Translations under genes and position numbers: made by a program
The notes under the pieces: generated by a model
Databases searched by the model: none
What the model saw: the letters and a program-made list of their open reading frames with translations, nothing else
Told to the model about the DNA's origin: nothing
Assembly (NCBI GenBank): GCA_045638005.1
Contig: JAZUAN010000053.1
Coordinates: 13,091 to 77,090 of the forward strand
DNA from: URNF01 sp045638005
GTDB lineage: Bacteria; Bacillota; Clostridia; Oscillospirales; Acutalibacteraceae
Length of the DNA stretch: 64,000 bases
Direction of reading: 5' to 3'
In this document: positions 18,233 through 24,531 of the stretch, one piece after another
How the letters are laid out: each line of letters opens with the position of its first letter
Position numbering within the stretch: the stretch's first letter is position 1

Positions 18233-18320
18233 GGAGAGTTGTCCGAGTGGTCGAAGGTGCAGCACTCGAAATGCTGTGTGGGGAAACCCACCTAGGGTTC
18301 GAATCCCTAACTCTCCGCCA
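18233..18320 (+). tRNA. tRNA-Ser (anticodon CGA)
   Basis: The acceptor stem pairs GGAGAGT (18233-18239) with ACTCTCC (18310-18316), followed by discriminator G and an encoded CCA. The anticodon stem CAGCA/TGCTG (18260-18264, 18272-18276) encloses CTCGAAA with anticodon CGA at 18267-18269, reading UCG. A long variable arm (GTGGGGAAACCCAC) and the T-loop GGTTCGAATCC are typical of tRNA-Ser. Confidence 0.97.
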
Positions 18321-18323
18321 AAA

Positions 18324-18357
18324 AAGAAGTATCACCGCTAGGTGGTGCTTCTTTTTT
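18324..18357 (+). terminator. Terminator of tRNA-Ser
   Basis: GAAGTATCACC (18326-18336) pairs with GGTGGTGCTTC (18341-18351) with two G-T pairs over loop GCTA, followed by six Ts, starting four bases after the CCA end. Confidence 0.85.
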
Positions 18358-18385
18358 CGTTGAGCTAGGGTGAGAAGCCTTGCAA

Positions 18386-18488
18386 ATATTTTCGAACCAT
18401 GTTCGAAAATATCGGGGAGTTCGGTTATGCCGAACTCCGGTATTGTTCAACAACATGAGAAAGTGACACGCAGTGCGTGTCACTTTCT
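18386..18488. repeat. Cluster of four perfect palindromes
   Basis: In 103 bases there are four perfect inverted repeats in a row: ATATTTTCGAAC/GTTCGAAAATAT (12 bases, spacer CAT), GGAGTTCGG/CCGAACTCC (9 bases, loop TTATG), TTGTT/AACAA around one C, and AGAAAGTGACACGC/GCGTGTCACTTTCT (14 bases, loop AGT). No gene lies here. The last hairpin could end ZIP transcripts on the minus strand, but it lacks a long T-run. The others have no assigned role; a small palindromic mobile repeat is possible. Confidence 0.8.
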
Positions 18489-18500
18489 GTTTCGGAGTAT

Positions 18501-19253
18501 TTAACCCAACAACACGTCAGTGATAAGCATGATGCAAAAGCCAATCAGCAGCGCGTAGGTCGCGCCGCGTTCGTTGCCGTGCGCGTGAGTTTCAGGAATC
18601 ATCTCATCGCTGATAACATACAGCATGGTGCCGCCCGCAAATGCAAGCGCAAACGGCAGCACGGCAGAGGCAATGCTCACCGCAAAATAGCCGACCAGCG
18701 TACCCACCACTTCCACGACGCCGGTAAACATGGCGCAGACAAGCGTTTTGCGCGGCGTAACACCCGCCGCAAGCATCGGACCGATGATAACCACGCCTTC
18801 CGGGATATTTTGCAGCGCGATTCCACCGGCGATGATCAACGCCTGCGAAGTATCGCCTGCACCAAAGCCCACACCCGCCGCAATGCCTTCCGGCAGATTA
18901 TGTATGGCTATCGCGGTCACAAACAACAGTACCTTGCTCAAATTTGCATTATTGTGCGCCTCGATATCCGCGCCCACCAATTTATGCAGATGCGGTACCA
19001 ATTTATCAATAAGATTGAGACAAACCGCGCCCGCAAAAATACCGGCAACCGTAACGAGTAAGTTGAATTTCCCGCCGTAGTCCAGTGACGGCAGGATGAG
19101 CCCCAGCACCGCTGCGGCAAGCATCACACCCGCCGCAAAAGACAGCACGATATCCGAAAATTTGTGGGAGAGCTTTTTGAATATAAAGCCCAACAAAGCA
19201 CCTATGACCGTCGCGCCGCCCACACCGAGCGCCGTCAACACTACCATTTTCAT
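18501..19253 (-). CDS. ZIP-family metal transporter (GufA-like)
   Basis: ZIP proteins bring divalent metals, mainly zinc, into the cytoplasm. The 250-residue protein has about eight membrane helices and the paired metal-binding motifs HNLPEGIAAGVGFG (about residue 122) and ALQNIPEGVVI (about 150) of helices 4 and 5. The form QNIPEG in the second is typical of the GufA branch. The frame opens at ATG 19280, but that codon overlaps its own ribosome site and lies within a hairpin; ATG 19253, after GAAGGTG, is preferred. It follows the rubredoxin gene, from which it is parted by a terminator-like hairpin that probably limits its expression. Confidence 0.92.
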   Translation of the reverse strand: MKMVVLTALGVGGATVIGALLGFIFKKLSHKFSDIVLSFAAGVMLAAAVLGLILPSLDYGGKFNLLVTVAGIFAGAVCLNLIDKLVPHLHKLVGADIEAHNNANLSKVLLFVTAIAIHNLPEGIAAGVGFGAGDTSQALIIAGGIALQNIPEGVVIIGPMLAAGVTPRKTLVCAMFTGVVEVVGTLVGYFAVSIASAVLPFALAFAGGTMLYVISDEMIPETHAHGNERGATYALLIGFCIMLITDVLLG

Positions 19254-19264
19254 ACACAACACCT

Positions 19265-19325
19265 TCAAAAAAGTTCCCACATTCCTTTAAAGGCTCGGAC
19301 AAAAGCGCCTTAGACTGTGGGAACT
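19265..19325 (-). promoter_or_regulatory. Terminator-like hairpin directly before the ZIP gene (possible attenuator)
   Basis: Read on the minus strand, AGTTCCCACA (19325-19316) pairs perfectly with TGTGGGAACT (19281-19272), with an inner stem AAGGC/GCCTT (19311-19307, 19294-19290), and is followed by TTTTTT ending at 19266. The ribosome site and start codon of the ZIP gene follow within 13 bases. It could simply end the rubredoxin transcript, or act as an attenuator for ZIP, for which no separate promoter was found. Confidence 0.7.
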
Positions 19326-19334
19326 GATTTTTGA

Positions 19335-19493
19335 TTATTCCTCGCTGAAATTATCCTTGCCTACACCGCAAAGGGGGCATTCAAAATCCGCGGGGAGGTC
19401 CTCAAATTTCGTGCCGGGAGCAATACCGTTGTCGGGATCGCCTACCGCCTCATCGTATTCCCAGCCACAAACGTCACATACATATTTTTTCAT
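19335..19493 (-). CDS. Rubredoxin
   Basis: This 52-residue protein is a complete rubredoxin, an electron carrier with one iron held by four cysteines. The two binding loops are VCDVCGW (Cys6, Cys9) and ECPLCGV (Cys39, Cys42), with the conserved core YDEAVGDPDNGIAPGT between them and FEDLPADF before the second loop. ATG follows TGGAGGTAAAG. It lies 45 bases after the flavodiiron protein gene on the same strand. In this family rubredoxin usually hands electrons to the flavodiiron protein, which reduces oxygen to water. Confidence 0.97.
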   Translation of the reverse strand: MKKYVCDVCGWEYDEAVGDPDNGIAPGTKFEDLPADFECPLCGVGKDNFSEE

Positions 19494-19538
19494 TTTCTTT
19501 ACCTCCAAAATTATAGTTGTATTCGCATTGATTTAAAA

Positions 19539-20690
19539 TCAACACAGCTCTTTTGCGAGCGCATCCAACTGCGCCGTGCTTTGCTCATTCAGCGCAGACA
19601 AGATCTTGACGGTGGTATCCGCATAGGTTAGATTTTTGCTGTTCTCCAGCATACCCTTCATCAGCTTTGCGGCGAGCGGTGCCCAACTGCCGTTTTCAAT
19701 ATACGCCACCGTTCGATTGCTGAAATTGCGTTCGGTCAGATGGTTGATAAATTCCCGCATAAAGGGAAAAATATCCGCATTATAAGTGGTGGTTGCCAAA
19801 ACCAGCTTACTGTAACGGAACGCATCTTCAACAGCCTCCGCCATATCGCATCTGGCAAGGTCATTGACCACCACTTTGGGGCAGCCGTTTGCTTTCAGAT
19901 TTTCCGCAAGCTGCATGACCGCCCGTTTAGTATTCCCATAAACGGATGTATATGCAATCACAACGCCATCTTCCTCCGGTTGATAGGAAGACCAAGTGTT
20001 ATACAGATCGAGATAGTAGCCGAGGTTTTCCCGCAGCACCGGTCCATGCAACGGGCAGATGATCTTAATATCGAGGCCTGCCGTTTTTTTGAGCAGGTTT
20101 TGCACCTGCGCGCCATATTTGCCGACAATACCGATATAATACCGTCTCGCCTCGCACGCCCAGTCCTCTTCTACATCCAAAGCGCCAAACTTGCCAAATC
20201 CGTCAGCCGAGAACAAAACCTTATCGGTGCTGTCATAGGTGACAATGACCTCCGGCCAATGCACCATCGGCGCGGTGACAAAGGTAAGCACATGCTTGCC
20301 GAGCGAGAGAGTATCCCCCTCGCCGACCACCACCTGCTTTTCGGGAAAATCGGTGCCAAAAAAGTTTTTCATCATCTGAAACGCTTTGGCGGAAGAAACA
20401 ATCTTTGCTTCCGGATACGCTTTGATGAAATTCACGATATTTGCAGAATGATCCGGCTCCATGTGCTGTACGATCAGATAGTCCGGCTTTCTGTCCATCA
20501 AAGCGTTTTGGATATTATCCAACCATTCATACGTAAAAGCGGCATCCACCGAATCCATAATCGCGATCTTTTCGTCCATAATGGCATAGGAGTTGTACGC
20601 CATACCGTTTGGAACAATATACTGTCCCTCAAAAAGATCAATCTTATGGTCGTTGACACCGATGTATTGTATATCTTTTGTAATTACCAT
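19539..20690 (-). CDS. fprA: A-type flavoprotein (flavodiiron protein, FprA/ROO type)
   Basis: Flavodiiron proteins reduce O2 to water, or NO to N2O, in the cytoplasm of anaerobes. The 383 residues comprise a metallo-beta-lactamase-like domain (about 1-245) and a flavodoxin domain (about 250-383). The diiron ligands are visible as H76xE78xD80H81 (HMEPDH), the histidine of APMVHWPE near 145, the aspartate of SADGFG near 163 and the histidine of CPLHGPV near 222. The FMN loop is YTSVYGNT near 251. There is no fused rubredoxin; the separate gene downstream supplies it. Oxygen versus NO preference cannot be told from sequence. Confidence 0.95.
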   Translation of the reverse strand: MVITKDIQYIGVNDHKIDLFEGQYIVPNGMAYNSYAIMDEKIAIMDSVDAAFTYEWLDNIQNALMDRKPDYLIVQHMEPDHSANIVNFIKAYPEAKIVSSAKAFQMMKNFFGTDFPEKQVVVGEGDTLSLGKHVLTFVTAPMVHWPEVIVTYDSTDKVLFSADGFGKFGALDVEEDWACEARRYYIGIVGKYGAQVQNLLKKTAGLDIKIICPLHGPVLRENLGYYLDLYNTWSSYQPEEDGVVIAYTSVYGNTKRAVMQLAENLKANGCPKVVVNDLARCDMAEAVEDAFRYSKLVLATTTYNADIFPFMREFINHLTERNFSNRTVAYIENGSWAPLAAKLMKGMLENSKNLTYADTTVKILSALNEQSTAQLDALAKELC

Positions 20691-20713
20691 GTTTTCTCAC
20701 CTCTATATTTTCT

Positions 20714-20750
20714 GTTGAATATCATACCATATTTTCGCTGCATATTCAAC
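20714..20750 (-). promoter_or_regulatory. Promoter of fprA with overlapping inverted repeat
   Basis: On the minus strand TTGAAT (20749-20744) and TATGAT (20726-20721) are 17 bases apart. GTTGAATAT and ATATTCAAC, inverted copies at 20750-20742 and 20722-20714, sit over the -35 box and the start point. The same GTTGAA half-site forms the palindrome before the ferredoxin gene, so a shared regulator, perhaps the Crp/Fnr protein at 21549, is possible. Confidence 0.6.
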
Positions 20751-20763
20751 ACCGTGGGTGTAT

Positions 20764-21462
20764 TTACTCCAAAATCCTGCCGTCGGTGGAAATGGTGACA
20801 ACCTGCCACGGAATAAATTTACCGCTCGCCTGCAATGCACGCTTCACGGCGTTTTCGATACCGCCACAGCAAGGCACTTCCATTCGCACGATCTTCACAC
20901 TTTTAATGTTATTATTTGCGATGATGGCGGTAAGCTTTTCAGCATAATCCCCCTCATCCAATTTCGGGCAACCGATCAGCGTGATGTGATTGCGAATAAA
21001 TTCGTTGTGGAAATTCCCATACGCAAACGCGGTGCAATCCGCGGCAATCAGTAAATTGGCATCCTCAAAATACGGTGCATTCACCGGAACCAGCTTGATT
21101 TGGCAGGGCCACTGTGAAAGCTGACTTGTGACAACGGTCGGCTTTACAGCTTGCGCGGTGGTTTCCCGCTTAATCGCCTTAGATTGGGTGCCCGGGCAAC
21201 CGCACGGCAGCTTTACGCCGGATTTTCGCATTTTCGCCTGCTGCACCGCATCCTCGTCATAAGCGGGTGCCTCCCGCTCCTCAAAGGCAATGGCGTTCGT
21301 GGGGCAAGCGGGCAAGCAATCACCCAATCCGTCACAATAATCCTCTCGGGTCAGCTTCGCCTTACCGTTTATCATCTCAATAGCACCCTCATGGCATGCC
21401 GCCGCGCATGCGCCGCATCCGTTACATTTTTCTTCATCTATTTTTATGATTTTTCTAAGCAT
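20764..21462 (-). CDS. 4Fe-4S ferredoxin-domain protein
   Basis: The 232-residue protein begins with a ferredoxin domain: Cys13, 16, 19 and 23 form a complete CxxCxxCxxxC set, while the second set has only Cys43, 49 and 53 (CDGLGDCLPACP), so the second cluster site is altered in the way usual for this family. The remaining 150 residues hold further cysteines (LPCGCPG, WPCQI, CPKLD, PCCGGIE) and resemble a conserved anaerobe family without a proven function. It probably passes electrons or senses redox state in the cytoplasm. It is transcribed toward fprA and divergently from a Crp/Fnr regulator, fitting an oxygen- or nitrosative-stress module. Confidence 0.85.
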   Translation of the reverse strand: MLRKIIKIDEEKCNGCGACAAACHEGAIEMINGKAKLTREDYCDGLGDCLPACPTNAIAFEEREAPAYDEDAVQQAKMRKSGVKLPCGCPGTQSKAIKRETTAQAVKPTVVTSQLSQWPCQIKLVPVNAPYFEDANLLIAADCTAFAYGNFHNEFIRNHITLIGCPKLDEGDYAEKLTAIIANNNIKSVKIVRMEVPCCGGIENAVKRALQASGKFIPWQVVTISTDGRILE

Positions 21463-21485
21463 TTGTCATATCCTCCTTGCTTTTG

Positions 21486-21534
21486 TGATGTCAGTATAGT
21501 ATAATGCAACCGTAAAGTACGTTGAAATTTCAAC
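21486..21534 (-). promoter_or_regulatory. Ferredoxin promoter with Crp/Fnr-type palindrome
   Basis: The 14-base perfect palindrome GTTGAAATTTCAAC (21521-21534) contains TTGA and TCAA half-sites like those of the Crp/Fnr family. On the minus strand a TATACT -10 box lies at 21498-21493 with a predicted start near 21486, placing the palindrome centre about 41 bases upstream, the known position for class II activators. No good -35 box is present, as expected for an activated promoter. In the other direction the palindrome lies between TATAAT (21500-21505) and the regulator start codon. Confidence 0.65.
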
Positions 21535-21548
21535 AAACGGAGAAAAAT

Positions 21549-22208
21549 ATGAAAAAATATTTAAGAGTTTTAAAAAAATGCCCTCTTTTCCATGAAATTG
21601 AAGAAGACAAACTACTGACCATGCTGCATTGTCTGGGTGCGAAGGTGGAGATGTTCGATAAAAAGTATACCATCGTCGCCGAGGGTAACCCCGCGAAACA
21701 CATCGGCATTGTACTGTCCGGCTCGGCACACATCATGCAGGTGGATTATTACGGCAACCGCAGTATTCTGTCGGAAATACAGCCGAGCGATATGTTTGGT
21801 GAAGCATTCGCCTGCGCCGAAATGCAAGCCACCCCGGTGAGCATCATCGCCAACGAGCCGTGTGAGATCATGCTCATCAATTGCGCGCATATTCTGCACA
21901 CCTGCTCCAATAACTGTGGTTTTCATCAGCAGCTGATATTCAATCTTATGAAAGACCTCGCCGCAAAAACAATCATGTTTCACCAAAAGATTGAAGTCAC
22001 CTCGAAACGTTCTACCCGAGAAAAACTGATGACCTATCTGATGTTGCAGGCAAAAAAAGCGGGAAGCAGCAGCTTTGATATCCCCTTTGATCGGCAGGAG
22101 CTTGCCGATTATTTAGAGGTGGATCGCAGCGGTCTCTCAGCAGAAATCAGTAAGTTGCGACAAGAAGGCATACTGAACAGCCGCCGTAATCATTTTGAAT
22201 TATTGTGA
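21549..22208 (+). CDS. Crp/Fnr-family transcriptional regulator
   Basis: The 219-residue protein has a cyclic-nucleotide-binding-like beta barrel (about 12-130), a dimer helix, and a C-terminal winged helix with the recognition segment DRQELADYLEVDRSGLSAEI in key parts ELADYLEVDRSGLS (about 182-195). It has no N-terminal Fnr iron-sulfur cluster, but a cysteine group CAHILHTCSNNC lies near residues 110-121. The frame opens at TTG 21522; ATG 21549 after CGGAGAA is chosen. Its divergent place beside ferredoxin, flavodiiron and rubredoxin genes suggests that it controls them; family members of this kind in Clostridia often respond to redox or oxygen stress. Confidence 0.9.
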   Translation: MKKYLRVLKKCPLFHEIEEDKLLTMLHCLGAKVEMFDKKYTIVAEGNPAKHIGIVLSGSAHIMQVDYYGNRSILSEIQPSDMFGEAFACAEMQATPVSIIANEPCEIMLINCAHILHTCSNNCGFHQQLIFNLMKDLAAKTIMFHQKIEVTSKRSTREKLMTYLMLQAKKAGSSSFDIPFDRQELADYLEVDRSGLSAEISKLRQEGILNSRRNHFELL

Positions 22209-22269
22209 TACAACCGCTTGCAACCGAAAAATATATTCGGTATACTGTATTTATAAAGGATGTACTCTT

Positions 22270-23793
22270 ATGAAAAATATCATTTCACTAACAGCGGCGA
22301 TACTCGCCTTCATCATGCTTACCGCGTGTTCACAACCAAAGGTGCCCTTATCTACTGACGGTGACACTGCAACTACAACCTCAACCACGATCACCGCGAC
22401 CGTCGGCACCACCAAAACTGCGGCGATGACCACCACCCTTTCCACCACGATTACGGCTACCTCTACCAATCCTTCTGTCGCGAGGTCAACAACCGTAACC
22501 ACCGCTGCTCCTAACACAACACCGACTACTACCACCATCAAAACCACATCCGCTACCACCACCCCGAAAACCACCGATGATGACCCCGAAACCATCGATC
22601 AAGGCAAAGAAAACGGTACGGATGTGAAAGCAGAAGAAGTCCCCACCAAAGAAAACCGCAGCAACGGTATAGACGTTTCCAAATGGCAAGGAAAGATCGA
22701 CTGGCAAAAGGTGAAGCAAAGCGGCGTGGAATTTGCGCTGGTCCGCATCGGCTACCGCGGCGAAAACGGCGTTATACACAAGGACGAAAACGCCGATTAT
22801 AACCTCCAGCAGGCAGAAAAAGTCGGTGTGCTCACCGGTGTCTATTTCTTCTCCACCGCCACCACCGAAAAGGAAGCGATAGAAGAAGCCGCTTTCACCG
22901 TGAACGCGGTTGCGAATTACAGTATTTCCTATCCTATTGTTTATGACTGCGAGGGATACACAAACCCTAAAAGCCGCATGTATGCTTTAACCGCTGCACA
23001 GCGTACCGCAAACGCATGTGCTTTCCTCAATGCGGTTAAAAAAGCCGGCTACGATACCATGTTTTACGGTGCACTGGGGGAGATCGCCAATCCCGCGTAT
23101 TGGGAACTATCTAAAATCAGCGCGCAACACAAAATTTGGGTGGCGCAATACCCCGACGTGACCTACCCGCAAAAGGATACGCCGGACCACACCGGACGGT
23201 TTGATGCATGGCAATATACCAACAAGGGCTCTGTTGACGGCGTGGACGGCGATACCGATATGGTGGTGTGCTATTTTAAAAGGACAAAAGCCGCACCTAA
23301 AAACACCGTCTCCAAAACCACCGCTGCCACCGCGCCGCTCACCGAGGAAGAGAAGCTATATGCTCCGGTGGAGGAAACGGTCACCGCCAAACAGATCACC
23401 AATCTGCGTGCCGCTGCCACCACCGATTCCGCTATCCTCGCCACCATCAAAAACGGCGAGACGGTTACCCGCGTGGGCGTGGGCACAAACGGTTGGTCTA
23501 AGCTTGTCTACAACGGCAAGACCGTGTATGCCGTATCTTCCTATCTCACCACCGACCTCACCGTCAAAACCACCACAACCACCGACGGCTTCACCGCGGT
23601 GGACGAGCAGGTGACCGCAAAAGAGATCACCAATCTGCGCACCGCACCCTCCACAGAAAATTCCGAGATCATCTACACGCTCAAAAACGGTGAATATATC
23701 ACCCGCATCGGCGTGCATGCAAACGGCTGGTCAAAGCTGCTGTATAACGGACAAACGGTATACGCGATCAGTTCGTATTTGCTGACGAAATAA
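22270..23793 (+). CDS. Secreted GH25 lysozyme lipoprotein with two SH3 domains
   Basis: The 507-residue protein has a lipoprotein signal peptide with lipobox LTAC and the lipidated Cys20, a threonine-rich linker (about 30-115), a GH25 muramidase domain (about 132-335) and two bacterial SH3 repeats (about 366-430 and 443-507). GH25 landmarks are GIDVSKWQG and the catalytic YDCEGY (Asp225, Glu227), then DAWQYTNKG near the end. GH25 enzymes cut MurNAc-GlcNAc bonds of peptidoglycan; SH3 repeats bind wall peptides. It should sit on the outer face of the membrane and work in wall turnover or on competitors. Start ATG 22270 follows AAAGGA. It is a single gene with a weak terminator. Confidence 0.94.
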   Translation: MKNIISLTAAILAFIMLTACSQPKVPLSTDGDTATTTSTTITATVGTTKTAAMTTTLSTTITATSTNPSVARSTTVTTAAPNTTPTTTTIKTTSATTTPKTTDDDPETIDQGKENGTDVKAEEVPTKENRSNGIDVSKWQGKIDWQKVKQSGVEFALVRIGYRGENGVIHKDENADYNLQQAEKVGVLTGVYFFSTATTEKEAIEEAAFTVNAVANYSISYPIVYDCEGYTNPKSRMYALTAAQRTANACAFLNAVKKAGYDTMFYGALGEIANPAYWELSKISAQHKIWVAQYPDVTYPQKDTPDHTGRFDAWQYTNKGSVDGVDGDTDMVVCYFKRTKAAPKNTVSKTTAATAPLTEEEKLYAPVEETVTAKQITNLRAAATTDSAILATIKNGETVTRVGVGTNGWSKLVYNGKTVYAVSSYLTTDLTVKTTTTTDGFTAVDEQVTAKEITNLRTAPSTENSEIIYTLKNGEYITRIGVHANGWSKLLYNGQTVYAISSYLLTK

Positions 23794-23802
23794 ACACTGC
23801 CC

Positions 23803-23827
23803 GTGCCTTTGCCCCCGGCATTTTTTT
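23803..23827 (+). terminator. Weak terminator after the GH25 gene
   Basis: GTGCC and GGCAT pair over a nine-base loop and are followed by seven Ts. The short stem makes the call weak. Confidence 0.35.
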
Positions 23828-23835
23828 GCATTCTG

Positions 23836-24411
23836 TTATTTCCGTTCCAACAAAAGCGCGCGCACAGGTGTGCCGTCTGCACCGGAAATTTTGAGCGGTG
23901 CCGCCATCAAAAAATAAACGCCCGGCTCCACCTTTGAAAGATCAACGCCTTCAAGCAACAACACGTTGCCGCCAAGCAACTGTCGATGCACCGCACCGTC
24001 CCCACCGATGGGTTCCACCGTCTGCGATTCAACACCGATAAGGGTGACCTGACAATCGGACAGCACAAATGCAGCACTGGGGGTTATCTGCACATCACCT
24101 TTAAACAGCACCCTCGGGCGCAACGAGGGTAAAAAGTTTTCTACGTCCGCGCCGGTCAAGTACCCGTTCCATTCGATAACCGTACATTCACCGATACAGT
24201 TTTCCATATCCACACTTGCCATATCCTTGCCGTCCGCGCAAAAATGCAGCGGCGCATCCATGTGGGTACCGTTATGCAAGCAAGCGTGTATGACCGACAG
24301 ATTGCACCCCGCGCCCTCGGCCATGCGGTGTATAGGCTCCAATTCGGGCTTCGGATCGCCGGGATACACAGGCGCCGAAAACAATTCCTTCGTAATATCG
24401 ATGATCTTCAT
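23836..24411 (-). CDS. Cyclase-family (kynurenine formamidase-like) metal hydrolase
   Basis: The 191-residue protein matches the cyclase family, whose hallmark HxGTHxDAPxH is seen as HNGTHMDAPLH at residues 46-56 and binds zinc or manganese. The N-terminus DITKELFSAPVYPGDP is also typical. Members include KynB-type formamidases and isatin hydrolases, and many uncharacterised hydrolases in Clostridia; no tryptophan-degradation gene is nearby, so the substrate is unknown. No signal peptide is seen. It is transcribed toward the GH25 gene and away from addB, alone in its unit. Confidence 0.88.
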   Translation of the reverse strand: MKIIDITKELFSAPVYPGDPKPELEPIHRMAEGAGCNLSVIHACLHNGTHMDAPLHFCADGKDMASVDMENCIGECTVIEWNGYLTGADVENFLPSLRPRVLFKGDVQITPSAAFVLSDCQVTLIGVESQTVEPIGGDGAVHRQLLGGNVLLLEGVDLSKVEPGVYFLMAAPLKISGADGTPVRALLLERK

Positions 24412-24531
24412 ACCATCACCGTCCTTTTCTTTAAAATATCATATTTACAGTATAAGTGCAAGAGAAAGGTATTCCATTTTCTGTGGAAATATGATACCAT
24501 ATATGTATCTGTAGAGAAAGGTGGGAAAGAT

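Noticed and set aside
18233..18320. tRNA-Ser as an integration site of a mobile element
   Set aside because: No integrase, no repeat of the tRNA 3' end was noticed, and the neighbours are ordinary metabolic genes; only the palindrome cluster is odd.
22370..22600. Threonine-rich repeats in the GH25 gene considered as a tandem repeat array or CRISPR
   Set aside because: Irregular ACC/ACA-rich coding sequence for a linker; no fixed repeat-spacer length.
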